IMG/VR virus record: IMGVR_UViG_3300012944_000058
Span: 1 to 24,700 of that record
Origin: a virus
Length of the DNA stretch: 24,700 nt
Direction: 5' to 3' (one strand)
The translations under genes and the position numbers were made by a program. Shown here in pieces: positions 1 to 6,848 of the stretch. Positions within the stretch are counted from its first letter, which is position 1; the number at the start of each line of letters is the position of its first letter. The notes under the pieces are model-generated. The model was not told where the DNA came from. It did no database searches and was given only the letters and a program-made list of their open reading frames with translations.

Positions 1-23
1 CAGAAAATCAATGCGCTGTTACA

Positions 24-47
24 GCCTCGCTCCGGCGAGGCCTTTTT
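24..47 (+). terminator. Rho-independent terminator
   Basis: A perfect 7-bp stem (GCCTCGC at 24-30, GCGAGGC at 35-41) with a TCCG loop is followed by C and five T. This is a canonical intrinsic terminator, presumably ending a transcript that enters the window from the left. Confidence 0.8.
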
Positions 48-49
48 AT

Positions 50-83
50 GAGCGGCCTCTTTCGTCTTGAATCCAGGCCGCTC
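50..83 (+). repeat. 9-bp inverted repeat between two terminators
   Basis: GAGCGGCCT at 50-58 is the exact reverse complement of AGGCCGCTC at 75-83, with a 16-nt loop. No T-run follows, so it is not a standard terminator. It sits between two terminator-like hairpins in the non-coding lead-in to the terminase genes. Its role is unknown. Confidence 0.5.
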
Positions 84-107
84 GACGTCTCGATACCCTG
101 ATGACTT

Positions 108-136
108 GAGCCGCCTCCAGAAAAGGCGGCTCTTTT
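108..136 (+). terminator. Rho-independent terminator
   Basis: A perfect 9-bp stem (GAGCCGCCT at 108-116, AGGCGGCTC at 124-132) with a 7-nt A-rich loop is followed directly by TTTT. It is probably a second terminator insulating the terminase operon from upstream transcription. Confidence 0.72.
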
Positions 137-158
137 CGCTTCTAAAGGTAGGAAATTC

Positions 159-176
159 TGAGTCCTTTCGGACTCA
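159..176 (+). promoter_or_regulatory. Hairpin just upstream of the small terminase gene
   Basis: TGAGTCC at 159-165 and GGACTCA at 170-176 form a perfect 7-bp stem with a TTTC loop. It ends 18 nt before the terS start codon and has no T-run, so it lies in the 5' leader rather than acting as a terminator. It could shape terS translation or mRNA stability, which is inference. Confidence 0.45.
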
Positions 177-194
177 TTAGGAATCAGCAACATT

Positions 195-626
195 ATGGCG
201 GCACTTCGTGACCGCCGGCACGAAAAGGTGGCGCAGCTTCTCGCGGTAATGACTCCCTACGAGCAGGCGTCCCGCGAGGCCGGCTACAAAGATGGCAGTT
301 CATTCAAGGCCAATGCGCGCAAGCGGGCGCTGCGGCCTGATATCAAGGCGCGCGTCGCGGAGCTGCAGGCCAAGGAAGCCGCTCTCGCATCGGTCAACGC
401 CGCGTGGATCATGCGTGAAACTGCTGAGGTCGCTGGTGTCAAGCTTGCCGACGATCAGGTCAAGGCGAGTGACAAGATAGCGGCACTCAATCTGCTGGCC
501 AAGATGATCCCGGGCGCGCTGGTGCCGCAGAAAATCGCCCCTACTAATCCTGATGGCGATGGCCCCGCTTCGGTAGAAATCACGTGGAAAGACCCGAGTG
601 ACGCTCCATCAACGGATCGTTCTTGA
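195..626 (+). CDS. terS: Terminase small subunit (probable)
   Basis: A 143-residue protein directly before the large terminase, whose GTG start it overlaps by 29 nt. The N-terminal part (about residues 15-55) is basic and helical, with an EQASREAGY segment like the DNA-binding helix-turn-helix of small terminases. The middle (about 65-105) is helical and could be the oligomerisation region, and the tail is Pro/Asp-rich. In tailed phages this subunit recognises the packaging site and passes DNA to the large subunit. The ATG start has an AGGA about 12 nt upstream. Position and general shape support the call; sequence similarity alone is modest. Confidence 0.75.
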   Translation: MAALRDRRHEKVAQLLAVMTPYEQASREAGYKDGSSFKANARKRALRPDIKARVAELQAKEAALASVNAAWIMRETAEVAGVKLADDQVKASDKIAALNLLAKMIPGALVPQKIAPTNPDGDGPASVEITWKDPSDAPSTDRS

Positions 627-1905
627 CTACGTCCCCCGCTCGCAGTTCTTGCCCTTCCATCTGCGCCGCCAGCGCTGGGCCGTCCTGGTCTGCCATCGCC
701 GCGCAGGAAAGACAGTCGCTGCGGTCAACGACATCATCCGGCGGGCAGTCATCGAGAAAAAGCCGGACGGCCGCTATGGCTTCATCGCGCCATATCGCCA
801 GCAGGCCAAAGACATCGCCTGGAATTATCTCAAGAAGTTCGGCGCTCCGCTGCTGCGCGAAGCCCCGCGGGAAAGCGATCTGAGCGTCACGCTGCTCGGC
901 GGCCAGCTTATCCGGCTATTCGGTGCGGATAATCCGGACGCCATCCGTGGCGCCTATTTCGATGGCGTCGTGCTCGACGAATTCGCCGACATGCGGTCAT
1001 CGCTATGGGGTGAGGTGCTGCGGCCGATGCTCGCCGATCGGCAGGGCTGGGCAATCTTCATCGGTACGCCCAAAGGCAAGAATGAATTCCACGACATCTG
1101 GGAACGCGCCCAGGGCAAAGACAAGCCGGAGTGGTTCAGCCTGATGCTGAAGGCTAGTTACAGCAAAATTCTGCCGCAGCGCGAGCTGGTCGATGCCCGC
1201 AAGGACATGGGCGACGATCGCTATGAGCAGGAGTTCGAGTGCTCGTTCGAAGCGGCGATCAGAGGCGCATTCTATGGCGAGGAAATGCGCGTTATGATGG
1301 CTGAGGGACGTATCAAGCCCATCGAAATCGACAAGGCAGTCCGCGTCCATACCGCGTGGGATTTGGGCGTATCGGATTCAACGGCGATCTGGTTCGTGCA
1401 GTGCATCGGGCGAGAACGGCGCCTCGTGGATTATTACGAGACATCAGGCGTTGGCTTGGACCATTACGCCCAGGTGCTGATGGACAAGCGATTGAAGCAG
1501 GGCTGGAAATACGGCGACCATTTCTTGCCGCACGATGTGAGGCATCGGGAATTGTCGTCGGGACAATCACGGCTGACAGCATTGGCCGCGCTCGGCATCG
1601 AGGCGGTCATCGTCCCGGAGTCGAATGTTCTCGACGGCATCAACTCCGTTCGGAAGATGCTTGGCAGGACATGGATCGATATAGACCGCTGCGGTCGTGG
1701 CATCGAAGCGCTGCGCCAATATCAGCGGGAATGGGATGATCGACTGAAAGATTGGAAAGCCAATCCATTTCACAATTGGTCTTCTCACGGGTGCGATGCA
1801 CTGCGTTATTTCGCATGCGGCTTCGATGACTCGCACAATGCGACGGTACGGGCCGACAAGCGTATCGGTGACAGCCGCCCGGCGGGCTCCCATTGGTCGG
1901 CGTGA
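598..1905 (+). CDS. terL: Terminase large subunit (packaging ATPase-nuclease)
   Basis: This 435-residue protein has the two-domain terminase plan. The N-terminal ATPase shows a Walker A-type loop, CHRRAGKT (about residues 32-39), Walker B VVLDE (about 124-128) and an IGTPKG coupling motif (about 155-160). The C-terminal RNase H-like nuclease has candidate metal-binding acids in WDLGVSD (D255, D260), HDVR (D313) and HGCDALRYF (D400). It would cut concatemeric DNA and pump it through the portal into the prohead. The GTG start lies inside the terS end, implying translational coupling. It is full length and uninterrupted, although large-terminase genes can host introns in other phages. Confidence 0.96.
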   Translation: MTLHQRIVLDYVPRSQFLPFHLRRQRWAVLVCHRRAGKTVAAVNDIIRRAVIEKKPDGRYGFIAPYRQQAKDIAWNYLKKFGAPLLREAPRESDLSVTLLGGQLIRLFGADNPDAIRGAYFDGVVLDEFADMRSSLWGEVLRPMLADRQGWAIFIGTPKGKNEFHDIWERAQGKDKPEWFSLMLKASYSKILPQRELVDARKDMGDDRYEQEFECSFEAAIRGAFYGEEMRVMMAEGRIKPIEIDKAVRVHTAWDLGVSDSTAIWFVQCIGRERRLVDYYETSGVGLDHYAQVLMDKRLKQGWKYGDHFLPHDVRHRELSSGQSRLTALAALGIEAVIVPESNVLDGINSVRKMLGRTWIDIDRCGRGIEALRQYQREWDDRLKDWKANPFHNWSSHGCDALRYFACGFDDSHNATVRADKRIGDSRPAGSHWSA

Positions 1906-1934
1906 CCGGCCTCCTGAAGGAATGCATCAGCGCC

Positions 1935-2189
1935 ATGATTCCTGAGCCGATCGAATTCACTGTCGACCACGACGGCAGCTATCACTTCGCCCATGAGTCG
2001 ATGCCGTTCAAGACGGTCATCGATATCCACAACCTGCCATTCCGCTGGGTGAAGCTCGACGAAAGCCGCGGACGCGTCACGATTGCGCTCGACGGCCGCA
2101 AGGTGATTTATGAGCGCACGGCGACCGGCCTGCACGGCGAGTGGATCTGCGTGCTGCGGATAGGAACTCTGGACGATGCGGAGGTCTGA
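1935..2189 (+). CDS. Hypothetical phage protein
   Basis: An 84-residue protein of unrecognised family, rich in beta-type segments and aromatic residues. I chose the ATG at 1935, which has GAAGGA at 1916-1921. An in-frame GTG at 1902 overlaps the terL stop as GTGA, a junction used repeatedly in this cluster, so a 95-residue form is also possible. Its 3' end overlaps the histidine phosphatase start by 14 nt, placing it in the same operon. No signal peptide or membrane segment is visible. Confidence 0.6.
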   Translation: MIPEPIEFTVDHDGSYHFAHESMPFKTVIDIHNLPFRWVKLDESRGRVTIALDGRKVIYERTATGLHGEWICVLRIGTLDDAEV

Positions 2190-3063
2190 TCGCACGATCT
2201 ACATCGTTCGCCACGGCGCGACCAAGTTCAATGCCGAAGCAGGCGTCTCAGTCGATCGCGAGCGCGGATGGAGTGATGTCCGTCTGACAGAAGAAGGGCG
2301 CCAGGAGGCCCGCAAGGCCGGCGCAGCATTGAAGAGCAAAGGCCTCACCGCTATCGTCTCCTCCGATCTGGAGCGCGCCAAAGAGACGGCTCAGATCATT
2401 GGCGGTATCATCGGCATCAAGCCTGAGTTCTCGTTCAAACTGCGGCCGTGGAATCTTGGTGATTTCACGGGCGAGGATCTGAAAGAGGCAAATCCGCAGA
2501 TTTGCGCGTATGCCAAGACGGCCGATAAGCCGGTTCCAGGCGGTGAAAGCTTCAACGCCTTCAAGATGCGCGCATTCCAGGGCGTTGACGAGGCGGTCAG
2601 GAAACATCCCGATCCGCTGCTGATCGTCTGCCATCATCGCGTCGAGCGGCTGATTGCTGGCTGGTGCAAAGCGGGTGAACCGGCGAGCCACGCAATCAAT
2701 CTGAATACGTTTTTGGAACAGGGCGATCCGCCGGGCGGGATCATTATCCTGCATACCAGTGAGGCGGCGCTCGGCGGCAAGGGCGGTGACAGTTCGGCCG
2801 GCAAGCTCTCTCACGCAACGGTGCATTTTGGTCATGCCAAGGGCAAGGACCGCTGCGGCAACTGCAAGGCGTTCATCGGGACGAACCAATGCAAGAAGGT
2901 CGTGCCGCCGATCGACGCCGACGACTGGTGTGCTGTCGGCGTGAGTAAGACAGACGGGCATAGGTTCGATCCGCGGGGCGAGGCTATCGAGGCCAAGGGT
3001 GGACTGATGCCGAAGCCTGAGAAATCCGACATGAAGCCTCGCCGATTTGGAGCGCTCGCGTAG
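2176..3063 (+). CDS. Histidine phosphatase superfamily protein with C-terminal Cys cluster
   Basis: Residues 1 to about 195 match the histidine phosphatase (phosphoglycerate mutase-like) superfamily: the catalytic RHG at 12-14, the SSDLERAKET helix with a conserved Arg near 67, PGGES at 121-125, and a second-His region CHH at 152-154. The family transfers phosphate through the first His; the substrate here is unknown. A separate C-terminal region has four cysteines (227, 230, 239, 252) ending in DWC, which could bind zinc or an iron-sulfur cluster. The protein ends in RRFGALA, a tag shared with two downstream genes. A metabolic-type enzyme inside a packaging operon is unusual. Confidence 0.82.
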   Translation: MRRSDRTIYIVRHGATKFNAEAGVSVDRERGWSDVRLTEEGRQEARKAGAALKSKGLTAIVSSDLERAKETAQIIGGIIGIKPEFSFKLRPWNLGDFTGEDLKEANPQICAYAKTADKPVPGGESFNAFKMRAFQGVDEAVRKHPDPLLIVCHHRVERLIAGWCKAGEPASHAINLNTFLEQGDPPGGIIILHTSEAALGGKGGDSSAGKLSHATVHFGHAKGKDRCGNCKAFIGTNQCKKVVPPIDADDWCAVGVSKTDGHRFDPRGEAIEAKGGLMPKPEKSDMKPRRFGALA

Positions 3064-3266
3064 TGGCCAGCAAAGCATACGAGACCGCGGCACTCCGCAA
3101 TTTTGGCCATGCACTTGACCCCGACGAGCCGGGCGGCGATCCGGCGTATGACGCTGGATGGCGTGCTCTGTGTGCACGAATGAATGATCCGGAATATTGT
3201 CGGCGGTGCGACGAGCAGGCGCAGCGTGATGCGCTCCGAATACGGAAAGCAATGAGGGCCAGATAA
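3063..3266 (+). CDS. Hypothetical small phage protein
   Basis: A 67-residue, highly charged, mostly helical protein. The GTG start shares one base with the upstream TAG, and the stop overlaps the next ATG (ATAATG), so it is translationally coupled on both sides. It has a CRRC pair near residue 46 and a very basic C-terminus. No family is recognised. The tight overlaps are the main evidence that it is a real gene. Confidence 0.55.
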   Translation: MASKAYETAALRNFGHALDPDEPGGDPAYDAGWRALCARMNDPEYCRRCDEQAQRDALRIRKAMRAR

Positions 3267-3778
3267 TGCCGATTTCAAAGATGCCCTCCATCAATGCGAC
3301 CAATGACGAGCTTCGCAATCAGTCGGCCCGCGGTGCCGAGCATGGCGCCTCCCCGGGCTCGGCCGACAATATCGGCGGACGGATGGGCGCAGCAAAGCCT
3401 GCCATGGGCGGCGGGACGGCTGGCCTCAAGGCCAATCCGTCGCGCGTGGGCAATCCCCCGATCTCTTCCGGTGCTCCCGGCAGCCAGCCAACAGCCGACA
3501 GCGTCAGGACGCACTCCCTCGCGCTTGGCGGCATGAAACACATGGTAGCCGCTGGTCACATCCAGCCGCATCACGCGAAGGCGATGGAAGCGAAATCGCG
3601 CGCACATATCGCAGCGTACAAGGGCAGCAAGGGGGCGGCGGCTGCGCCCACCCCGCGGCGTTTCGGAGCGCTTGGCGGTTCGCTTGGGGCACCCGCGACG
3701 GGCGCGGCCGGAATGAATTCAGGCGGCCAGGCGCCAAATACGCCATCGCTGCCGACTCCTCCAGAGCGGAACTGGTAA
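3266..3778 (+). CDS. Gly/Ala/Pro-rich protein carrying the RRFGAL tag
   Basis: A 170-residue low-complexity protein rich in Gly, Ala, Pro and Ser. A more ordered, His-rich helical stretch lies at about residues 90-120, and the motif PRRFGALG at about 130-137. The same hexapeptide ends the genes on either side (stop at 3063 and stop at 3970). The disordered composition suits a linker or virion-associated protein, but no function can be assigned. Start and stop touch the neighbouring genes directly. Confidence 0.6.
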   Translation: MPISKMPSINATNDELRNQSARGAEHGASPGSADNIGGRMGAAKPAMGGGTAGLKANPSRVGNPPISSGAPGSQPTADSVRTHSLALGGMKHMVAAGHIQPHHAKAMEAKSRAHIAAYKGSKGAAAAPTPRRFGALGGSLGAPATGAAGMNSGGQAPNTPSLPTPPERNW

Positions 3779-3970
3779 ATGCCGAGCGTCTCGGAAGCGC
3801 AAAGACGCCTCATGTTTGCCGCTCGAAATAATCCCGAAGTTGCCAAGCGGACGGGCGTCCCGCAATCGGTCGCACGCGAATTCGCATCAGCCGATCCCGG
3901 CGGCAAGCTTCCGGCTCATGTCAAGGACGGCAAGCCCGCGAAGAGACGGCGATTTGGAGCGTTGGGATAA
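3779..3970 (+). CDS. Small basic protein, DUF3008-like, ending in RRFGAL tag
   Basis: A 63-residue protein starting immediately after the upstream TAA. The N-terminus PSVSEAQRRLMFAA and the later VAREFASAD resemble short phage proteins of the DUF3008 type, whose function is unknown to me. The C-terminus is strongly basic and ends KRRRFGALG, the third occurrence of the shared tag. It may bind nucleic acid or a common virion partner through the tail, which is inference. Confidence 0.65.
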   Translation: MPSVSEAQRRLMFAARNNPEVAKRTGVPQSVAREFASADPGGKLPAHVKDGKPAKRRRFGALG

Positions 3971-4402
3971 ATGAAAGTGATTGACGAAGTTGAACGGGCG
4001 ACCGGCGGCTATGCTACTCGGGAGCACTGGACTCGAGCAGAGTTCGGCGGTACTGCATTGATCGTTGCGAGCGATATACTCGACCATCGACGCAAGCGAG
4101 CGCTGACGCTGATTGTCCGGACCCCGGAAGGGCGCGAGTTCCACGGCCGTATTTCGTTCGATGAAGACATTACAGACAAACTGATCGGCGACGGCAACGA
4201 GACCATTCCGGCCTGCGGACCGTATCCGGGCGGAATAGATGCTCAGATGTTTCTCCGCGCGATCTTCGATCACGCGTGGGAACAGGGCTTTCGCCCCGAT
4301 GGTTTTCAGGATCGGCCGCGAGAAATCGCGCGGCTGGAAAAGCATCTCGAAGACATGCGCGCGCTCGTCTTCAAGGATCAGAAGACTGATGCCCCTCGAT
4401 GA
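3971..4402 (+). CDS. Hypothetical phage protein
   Basis: A 143-residue protein that starts directly after the preceding stop codon. The sequence looks like a folded alpha/beta protein with a charged C-terminal helix (about residues 110-135, REIARLEKHLEDM). No known family, signal peptide or membrane segment is seen. It overlaps the next gene by 14 nt in another frame. It is probably part of the accessory operon between terminase and portal. Confidence 0.6.
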   Translation: MKVIDEVERATGGYATREHWTRAEFGGTALIVASDILDHRRKRALTLIVRTPEGREFHGRISFDEDITDKLIGDGNETIPACGPYPGGIDAQMFLRAIFDHAWEQGFRPDGFQDRPREIARLEKHLEDMRALVFKDQKTDAPR

Positions 4403-4643
4403 AGACGGCTTCGCTCTCCCGGAGAGTGAGCCTCAACAGTCACCCATCCACCGGCCGCCACCCATGGCCGATGTCGGAAAGACCTTCGACGGCTGCGCAT
4501 CCACTGATGAAGCTATCGTCAAGGTGATCAATGAATTATCCGCGCCGGCTTCGATCCAGGTCGACGGCTATGACACGATGTATCGCCGGCTGGCCGATGG
4601 GTTAATCGTGCTGCTGGCGATCAAAGGAGGATTGAGTCCGTGA
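4389..4643 (+). CDS. Hypothetical small phage protein
   Basis: 84 residues from the ATG at 4389. The N-terminal half is Pro/acidic-rich and probably disordered. The C-terminal half (about 35-84) looks helical, with TDEAIVKVINEL and a hydrophobic GLIVLLAIKGG stretch too short to be a sure membrane segment. The frame stays open upstream to 4239, but that part overlaps the previous gene, so the internal ATG is preferred. The stop region overlaps the next GTG start (GTGA). Confidence 0.55.
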   Translation: MPLDEDGFALPESEPQQSPIHRPPPMADVGKTFDGCASTDEAIVKVINELSAPASIQVDGYDTMYRRLADGLIVLLAIKGGLSP

Positions 4644-5191
4644 AGCATTGCGAGTCCATCGACATCGAGACAACGCCGGCCGGCGCGATCTTCCGCGGCT
4701 CCCGCTGGCCCGAAGAAATCGACGTCGACCGCAATCTCCTGGATTATCTGCCCGGACCGCATGTCGTATTCGGCCGCATGGGCATCCTGCGTTTCCAGGC
4801 GCTCAACGGCTATGCCGTCTATCGGAGATTAGAGGACAGGCCGGGTGGATGGAATTACCGGCTGATGGAAAATCAGTTGATGGCGGAAGCCCCGGTCAGC
4901 GCGCCGGAGCCGGCATTGGCGAAAGCTGATCAAAAATACTTCGCGAAAACGTACATTGCGACAGTTCACGCGTTCCAATGGCTGCCCCACGCCGTGCCTC
5001 CTGTTGCGCTCCCGGAATGGTTCATGCGCGCGGACTTCGAGCACAACGGCAAGGGCGAGCTAACGATCCGCCAGTCAGGCGCGCTCATGAAAGCAGAGCC
5101 GGCCGACTGGATTTATCTCAGAGACGCGGAAATCTTCGTCTTGAAGCCTGACGTATTTGCGCTTGAGTTCGTAAAGGCAATCGAGCAATGA
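4640..5191 (+). CDS. Phage protein with a C-terminal domain shared with the gene at 6065
   Basis: A 183-residue protein with a GTG start and a strong AAAGGAGG at 4623-4630, spacing 9. The C-terminal half (about residues 105-180) carries HAFQW, LPEWF, ADWIYL and VLKPD in the same order and spacing as the C-terminal half of the 6065-6448 product, so the two share a small domain. The N-terminal half has no recognised family. The shared-domain layout, with aromatic anchors and a closing F-x(n)-Y/F, is like small modules seen in many phage accessory proteins. Function unknown. Confidence 0.65.
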   Translation: MKHCESIDIETTPAGAIFRGSRWPEEIDVDRNLLDYLPGPHVVFGRMGILRFQALNGYAVYRRLEDRPGGWNYRLMENQLMAEAPVSAPEPALAKADQKYFAKTYIATVHAFQWLPHAVPPVALPEWFMRADFEHNGKGELTIRQSGALMKAEPADWIYLRDAEIFVLKPDVFALEFVKAIEQ

Positions 5192-5439
5192 GCACAGCCG
5201 ATCTTCGCGACGCCTTCAACGCCGTCAGCCTTGAGAAAGGCACCCGTTGCACCAGCGCCCTGCTGATGTACTGCGATGCGCAAGGCACTCACGATGGCCC
5301 CCGCAATCATCAGCAGCTCATCTTCAACTGTGTGAACGGCAACGACAACACGACGAAGCAATTCACATCTGATCCGCTGCCGCCCGGGACCAACGTCAAT
5401 GCGGCGGCGGCGCAGCTTGCGAGCAAGGTGACAGCATGA
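5188..5439 (+). CDS. Hypothetical small phage protein
   Basis: An 83-residue protein; its ATG overlaps the upstream TGA as ATGA. It has cysteines near residues 21, 29 and 48 and an Ala-rich C-terminus. No signal peptide, membrane segment or recognised family. The coupling to both neighbours (ATGA at each end) supports a real gene in the accessory operon. Confidence 0.5.
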   Translation: MSTADLRDAFNAVSLEKGTRCTSALLMYCDAQGTHDGPRNHQQLIFNCVNGNDNTTKQFTSDPLPPGTNVNAAAAQLASKVTA

Positions 5440-5840
5440 GTCTCGACGACGACGTGAGGACACAAAATCTCCCAGCGATCATACCTCGCAAGCCGGACGC
5501 TGATCATCTGATGGCCATTACCGATCGCCCGCGGGAGCATGGCCATCTCATCATCACGGAATACAACAACATGGGCGACCTCAGCCCAGGGGCGCCGCAG
5601 GAGCCGCCGATTCTCGTCCAGAAAGTGGAGCTAGGCGGCGTCTCCGAACCGCTGAGCATGAACACGCGGCTGATCGCGCTATGGGCGACGCACGGCGGTG
5701 AGTTCGCGACGTTCCATTCGACCGGCTGGAAAGAGGGCGATCCGATTCACCCCGATGCTCATTGGGTTCCGATCGCGCCGAAATATGAGATTACCCGCAT
5801 CGCTCACATGACGGCGGATTTGAGGATTGCCTATCGATGA
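5436..5840 (+). CDS. Hypothetical phage protein
   Basis: A 134-residue acidic-to-neutral protein, coupled to its neighbours by ATGA overlaps at both ends. It contains a Pro-rich middle (PGAPQEPP, about 51-58) and an aromatic C-terminal half (ALWATHGGEF, HWVPIAPKY). No family is recognised, and no membrane segments or signal peptide are visible. Confidence 0.5.
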   Translation: MSLDDDVRTQNLPAIIPRKPDADHLMAITDRPREHGHLIITEYNNMGDLSPGAPQEPPILVQKVELGGVSEPLSMNTRLIALWATHGGEFATFHSTGWKEGDPIHPDAHWVPIAPKYEITRIAHMTADLRIAYR

Positions 5841-6052
5841 TCGGCACGCTGATCGGCATTCTCATCAGCGTCATCGTCCTGGGCGTGCTGTGGTGGGCGC
5901 TCAATGAAATCATGCGCGTGCTGCCGATAGCGGAGCCGTTCCATACGATTGCGCGCGTCGTCATGACGTTGATTGTGGTGGTCGTTGCAGTCTGGATCAT
6001 CGTGCAGTTGCTGACGATGGTCGGCGTGCATGTACCGATGACAAGGTTCTGA
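5837..6052 (+). CDS. Small two-helix membrane protein
   Basis: A 71-residue protein with two clear hydrophobic helices, at about residues 4-24 (GILISVIVLGVLWWAL) and 40-63 (VVMTLIVVVVAVWIIVQLL), joined by a short loop. It would be an inner-membrane protein. Small size and two helices could fit a holin or an antiholin, but no endolysin lies beside it and charged termini typical of holins are weak, so I leave the role open. The ATGA overlap with the previous stop shows operon membership. Confidence 0.65.
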   Translation: MIGTLIGILISVIVLGVLWWALNEIMRVLPIAEPFHTIARVVMTLIVVVVAVWIIVQLLTMVGVHVPMTRF

Positions 6053-6064
6053 GAGGAGGCAGTC

Positions 6065-6448
6065 ATGATCGATGAAGATCCGAAGAAGCCTGCAGTTGAT
6101 CCGGAAGAGCCGGCAGAGAACGCGCCGCAGGCAGAAGAGCCGGGCGACGAGGGCGACAGTGAAGAGGATGGCGAAGACCGCGAGGAGGGTACCTTGCCGC
6201 CGCCGCCTGATCCCGATCTGCCATCGCCGAATTATCTCGGCCAGATCGAGAAGCAATACATGAAGGTCGGCGGCTACGGCGTCGTCAACGCCTTCCAGTG
6301 GGAGCCAGACACAGAAGGCGTGTTGCCTGAGTGGTTCCGGCAAATGGAACCGCCTCCAGCCGCGGGCGATTGGATTGTCCGCCATGCGGATGCGGTCAGC
6401 ATCGTGAAGCCGGCGGACTTCGACCGGGATTACGAGGCACGGTCATGA
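6065..6448 (+). CDS. Acidic phage protein with a domain shared with the gene at 4640
   Basis: A 127-residue protein behind a strong AGGAGG (6054-6059), spacing 5. Residues 1 to about 55 are extremely acidic (runs of Asp/Glu with Pro) and probably disordered. The C-terminal half (about 60-125) has NAFQW, LPEWF, GDWIV and IVKPADF, matching the C-terminal domain of the 4640-5191 product. It is therefore a paralogous domain on a different N-terminal carrier. Its stop overlaps the next ATG (ATGA). Confidence 0.62.
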   Translation: MIDEDPKKPAVDPEEPAENAPQAEEPGDEGDSEEDGEDREEGTLPPPPDPDLPSPNYLGQIEKQYMKVGGYGVVNAFQWEPDTEGVLPEWFRQMEPPPAAGDWIVRHADAVSIVKPADFDRDYEARS

Positions 6449-6840
6449 TGCGAGTTCTTCTTGCTGCCGCAGCCTGGCTGTTTGGATGCGCGGGAGCGCT
6501 GGCGCAGCAGACGGGGCCGATCTATTGCAATAGATCGGCCGCCTTCACTGCGATTGTGGCCAATACTACGCTGGTAACGCACCTGCAAAATCAGGAGGTC
6601 TACATTTGCGGATTTATCATATTCGCAAACGCAGCCGCCGCGCCGGCTCTGGTATCGGGGACTGGCACAACCTGCGCAACCACTCCAACGACGTTGGCGG
6701 GGGTATTTACGCTGCCAATTGCCACCCAGGTCACCGACAGCGCGTCCCCGTGGCGCGGCATAATCGCGCTTGCCGGGCAGGACGTGTGCATTAACACGGC
6801 TGCGTCGATATCTGGCGTCCTTTATTACGCCCAGCAATAA
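6445..6840 (+). CDS. Exported Cys-containing protein with signal peptide
   Basis: 131 residues from the ATG at 6445, which overlaps the upstream TGA. A hydrophobic signal peptide (about residues 1-20) ends ALA-QQ, a normal signal peptidase site; an LFGC sequence at 12-15 leaves a lipoprotein form possible. The mature part is Thr/Ala-rich and beta-like, with four cysteines after the signal peptide, which could pair as disulfides in the periplasm. It resembles in style the exported products at 15664 and 16275. A perfect 26-bp DNA palindrome lies within the gene at 6515-6540. Function unknown. Confidence 0.6.
   Translation: MMRVLLAAAAWLFGCAGALAQQTGPIYCNRSAAFTAIVANTTLVTHLQNQEVYICGFIIFANAAAAPALVSGTGTTCATTPTTLAGVFTLPIATQVTDSASPWRGIIALAGQDVCINTAASISGVLYYAQQ
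6515..6540. repeat. Perfect 26-bp palindrome
   Basis: The 13-bp half GGCCGATCTATTG is followed immediately by its exact reverse complement, with no spacer and centre TTGCAA. It lies in coding sequence just after the signal peptide of the 6445 gene. It could form a hairpin in RNA or a cruciform, or be a binding site for a dimeric protein. Confidence 0.75.
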
Positions 6841-6848
6841 GACTTTCC

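Noticed and set aside
8-193. Minus-strand 61-codon frame at the left end
   Set aside because: It runs through four hairpins, including two terminators, and has no coding features.
2248-3318. A 356-codon minus-strand open frame
   Set aside because: It is antisense to the histidine phosphatase and the next genes, whose motifs and overlaps are convincing. Its translation has no recognisable motif and reflects GC-rich codon structure.
5837-6052. Holin assignment for the two-helix membrane protein
   Set aside because: No endolysin or spanin is adjacent, and size plus hydrophobicity alone is not enough, so it is called only a membrane protein.
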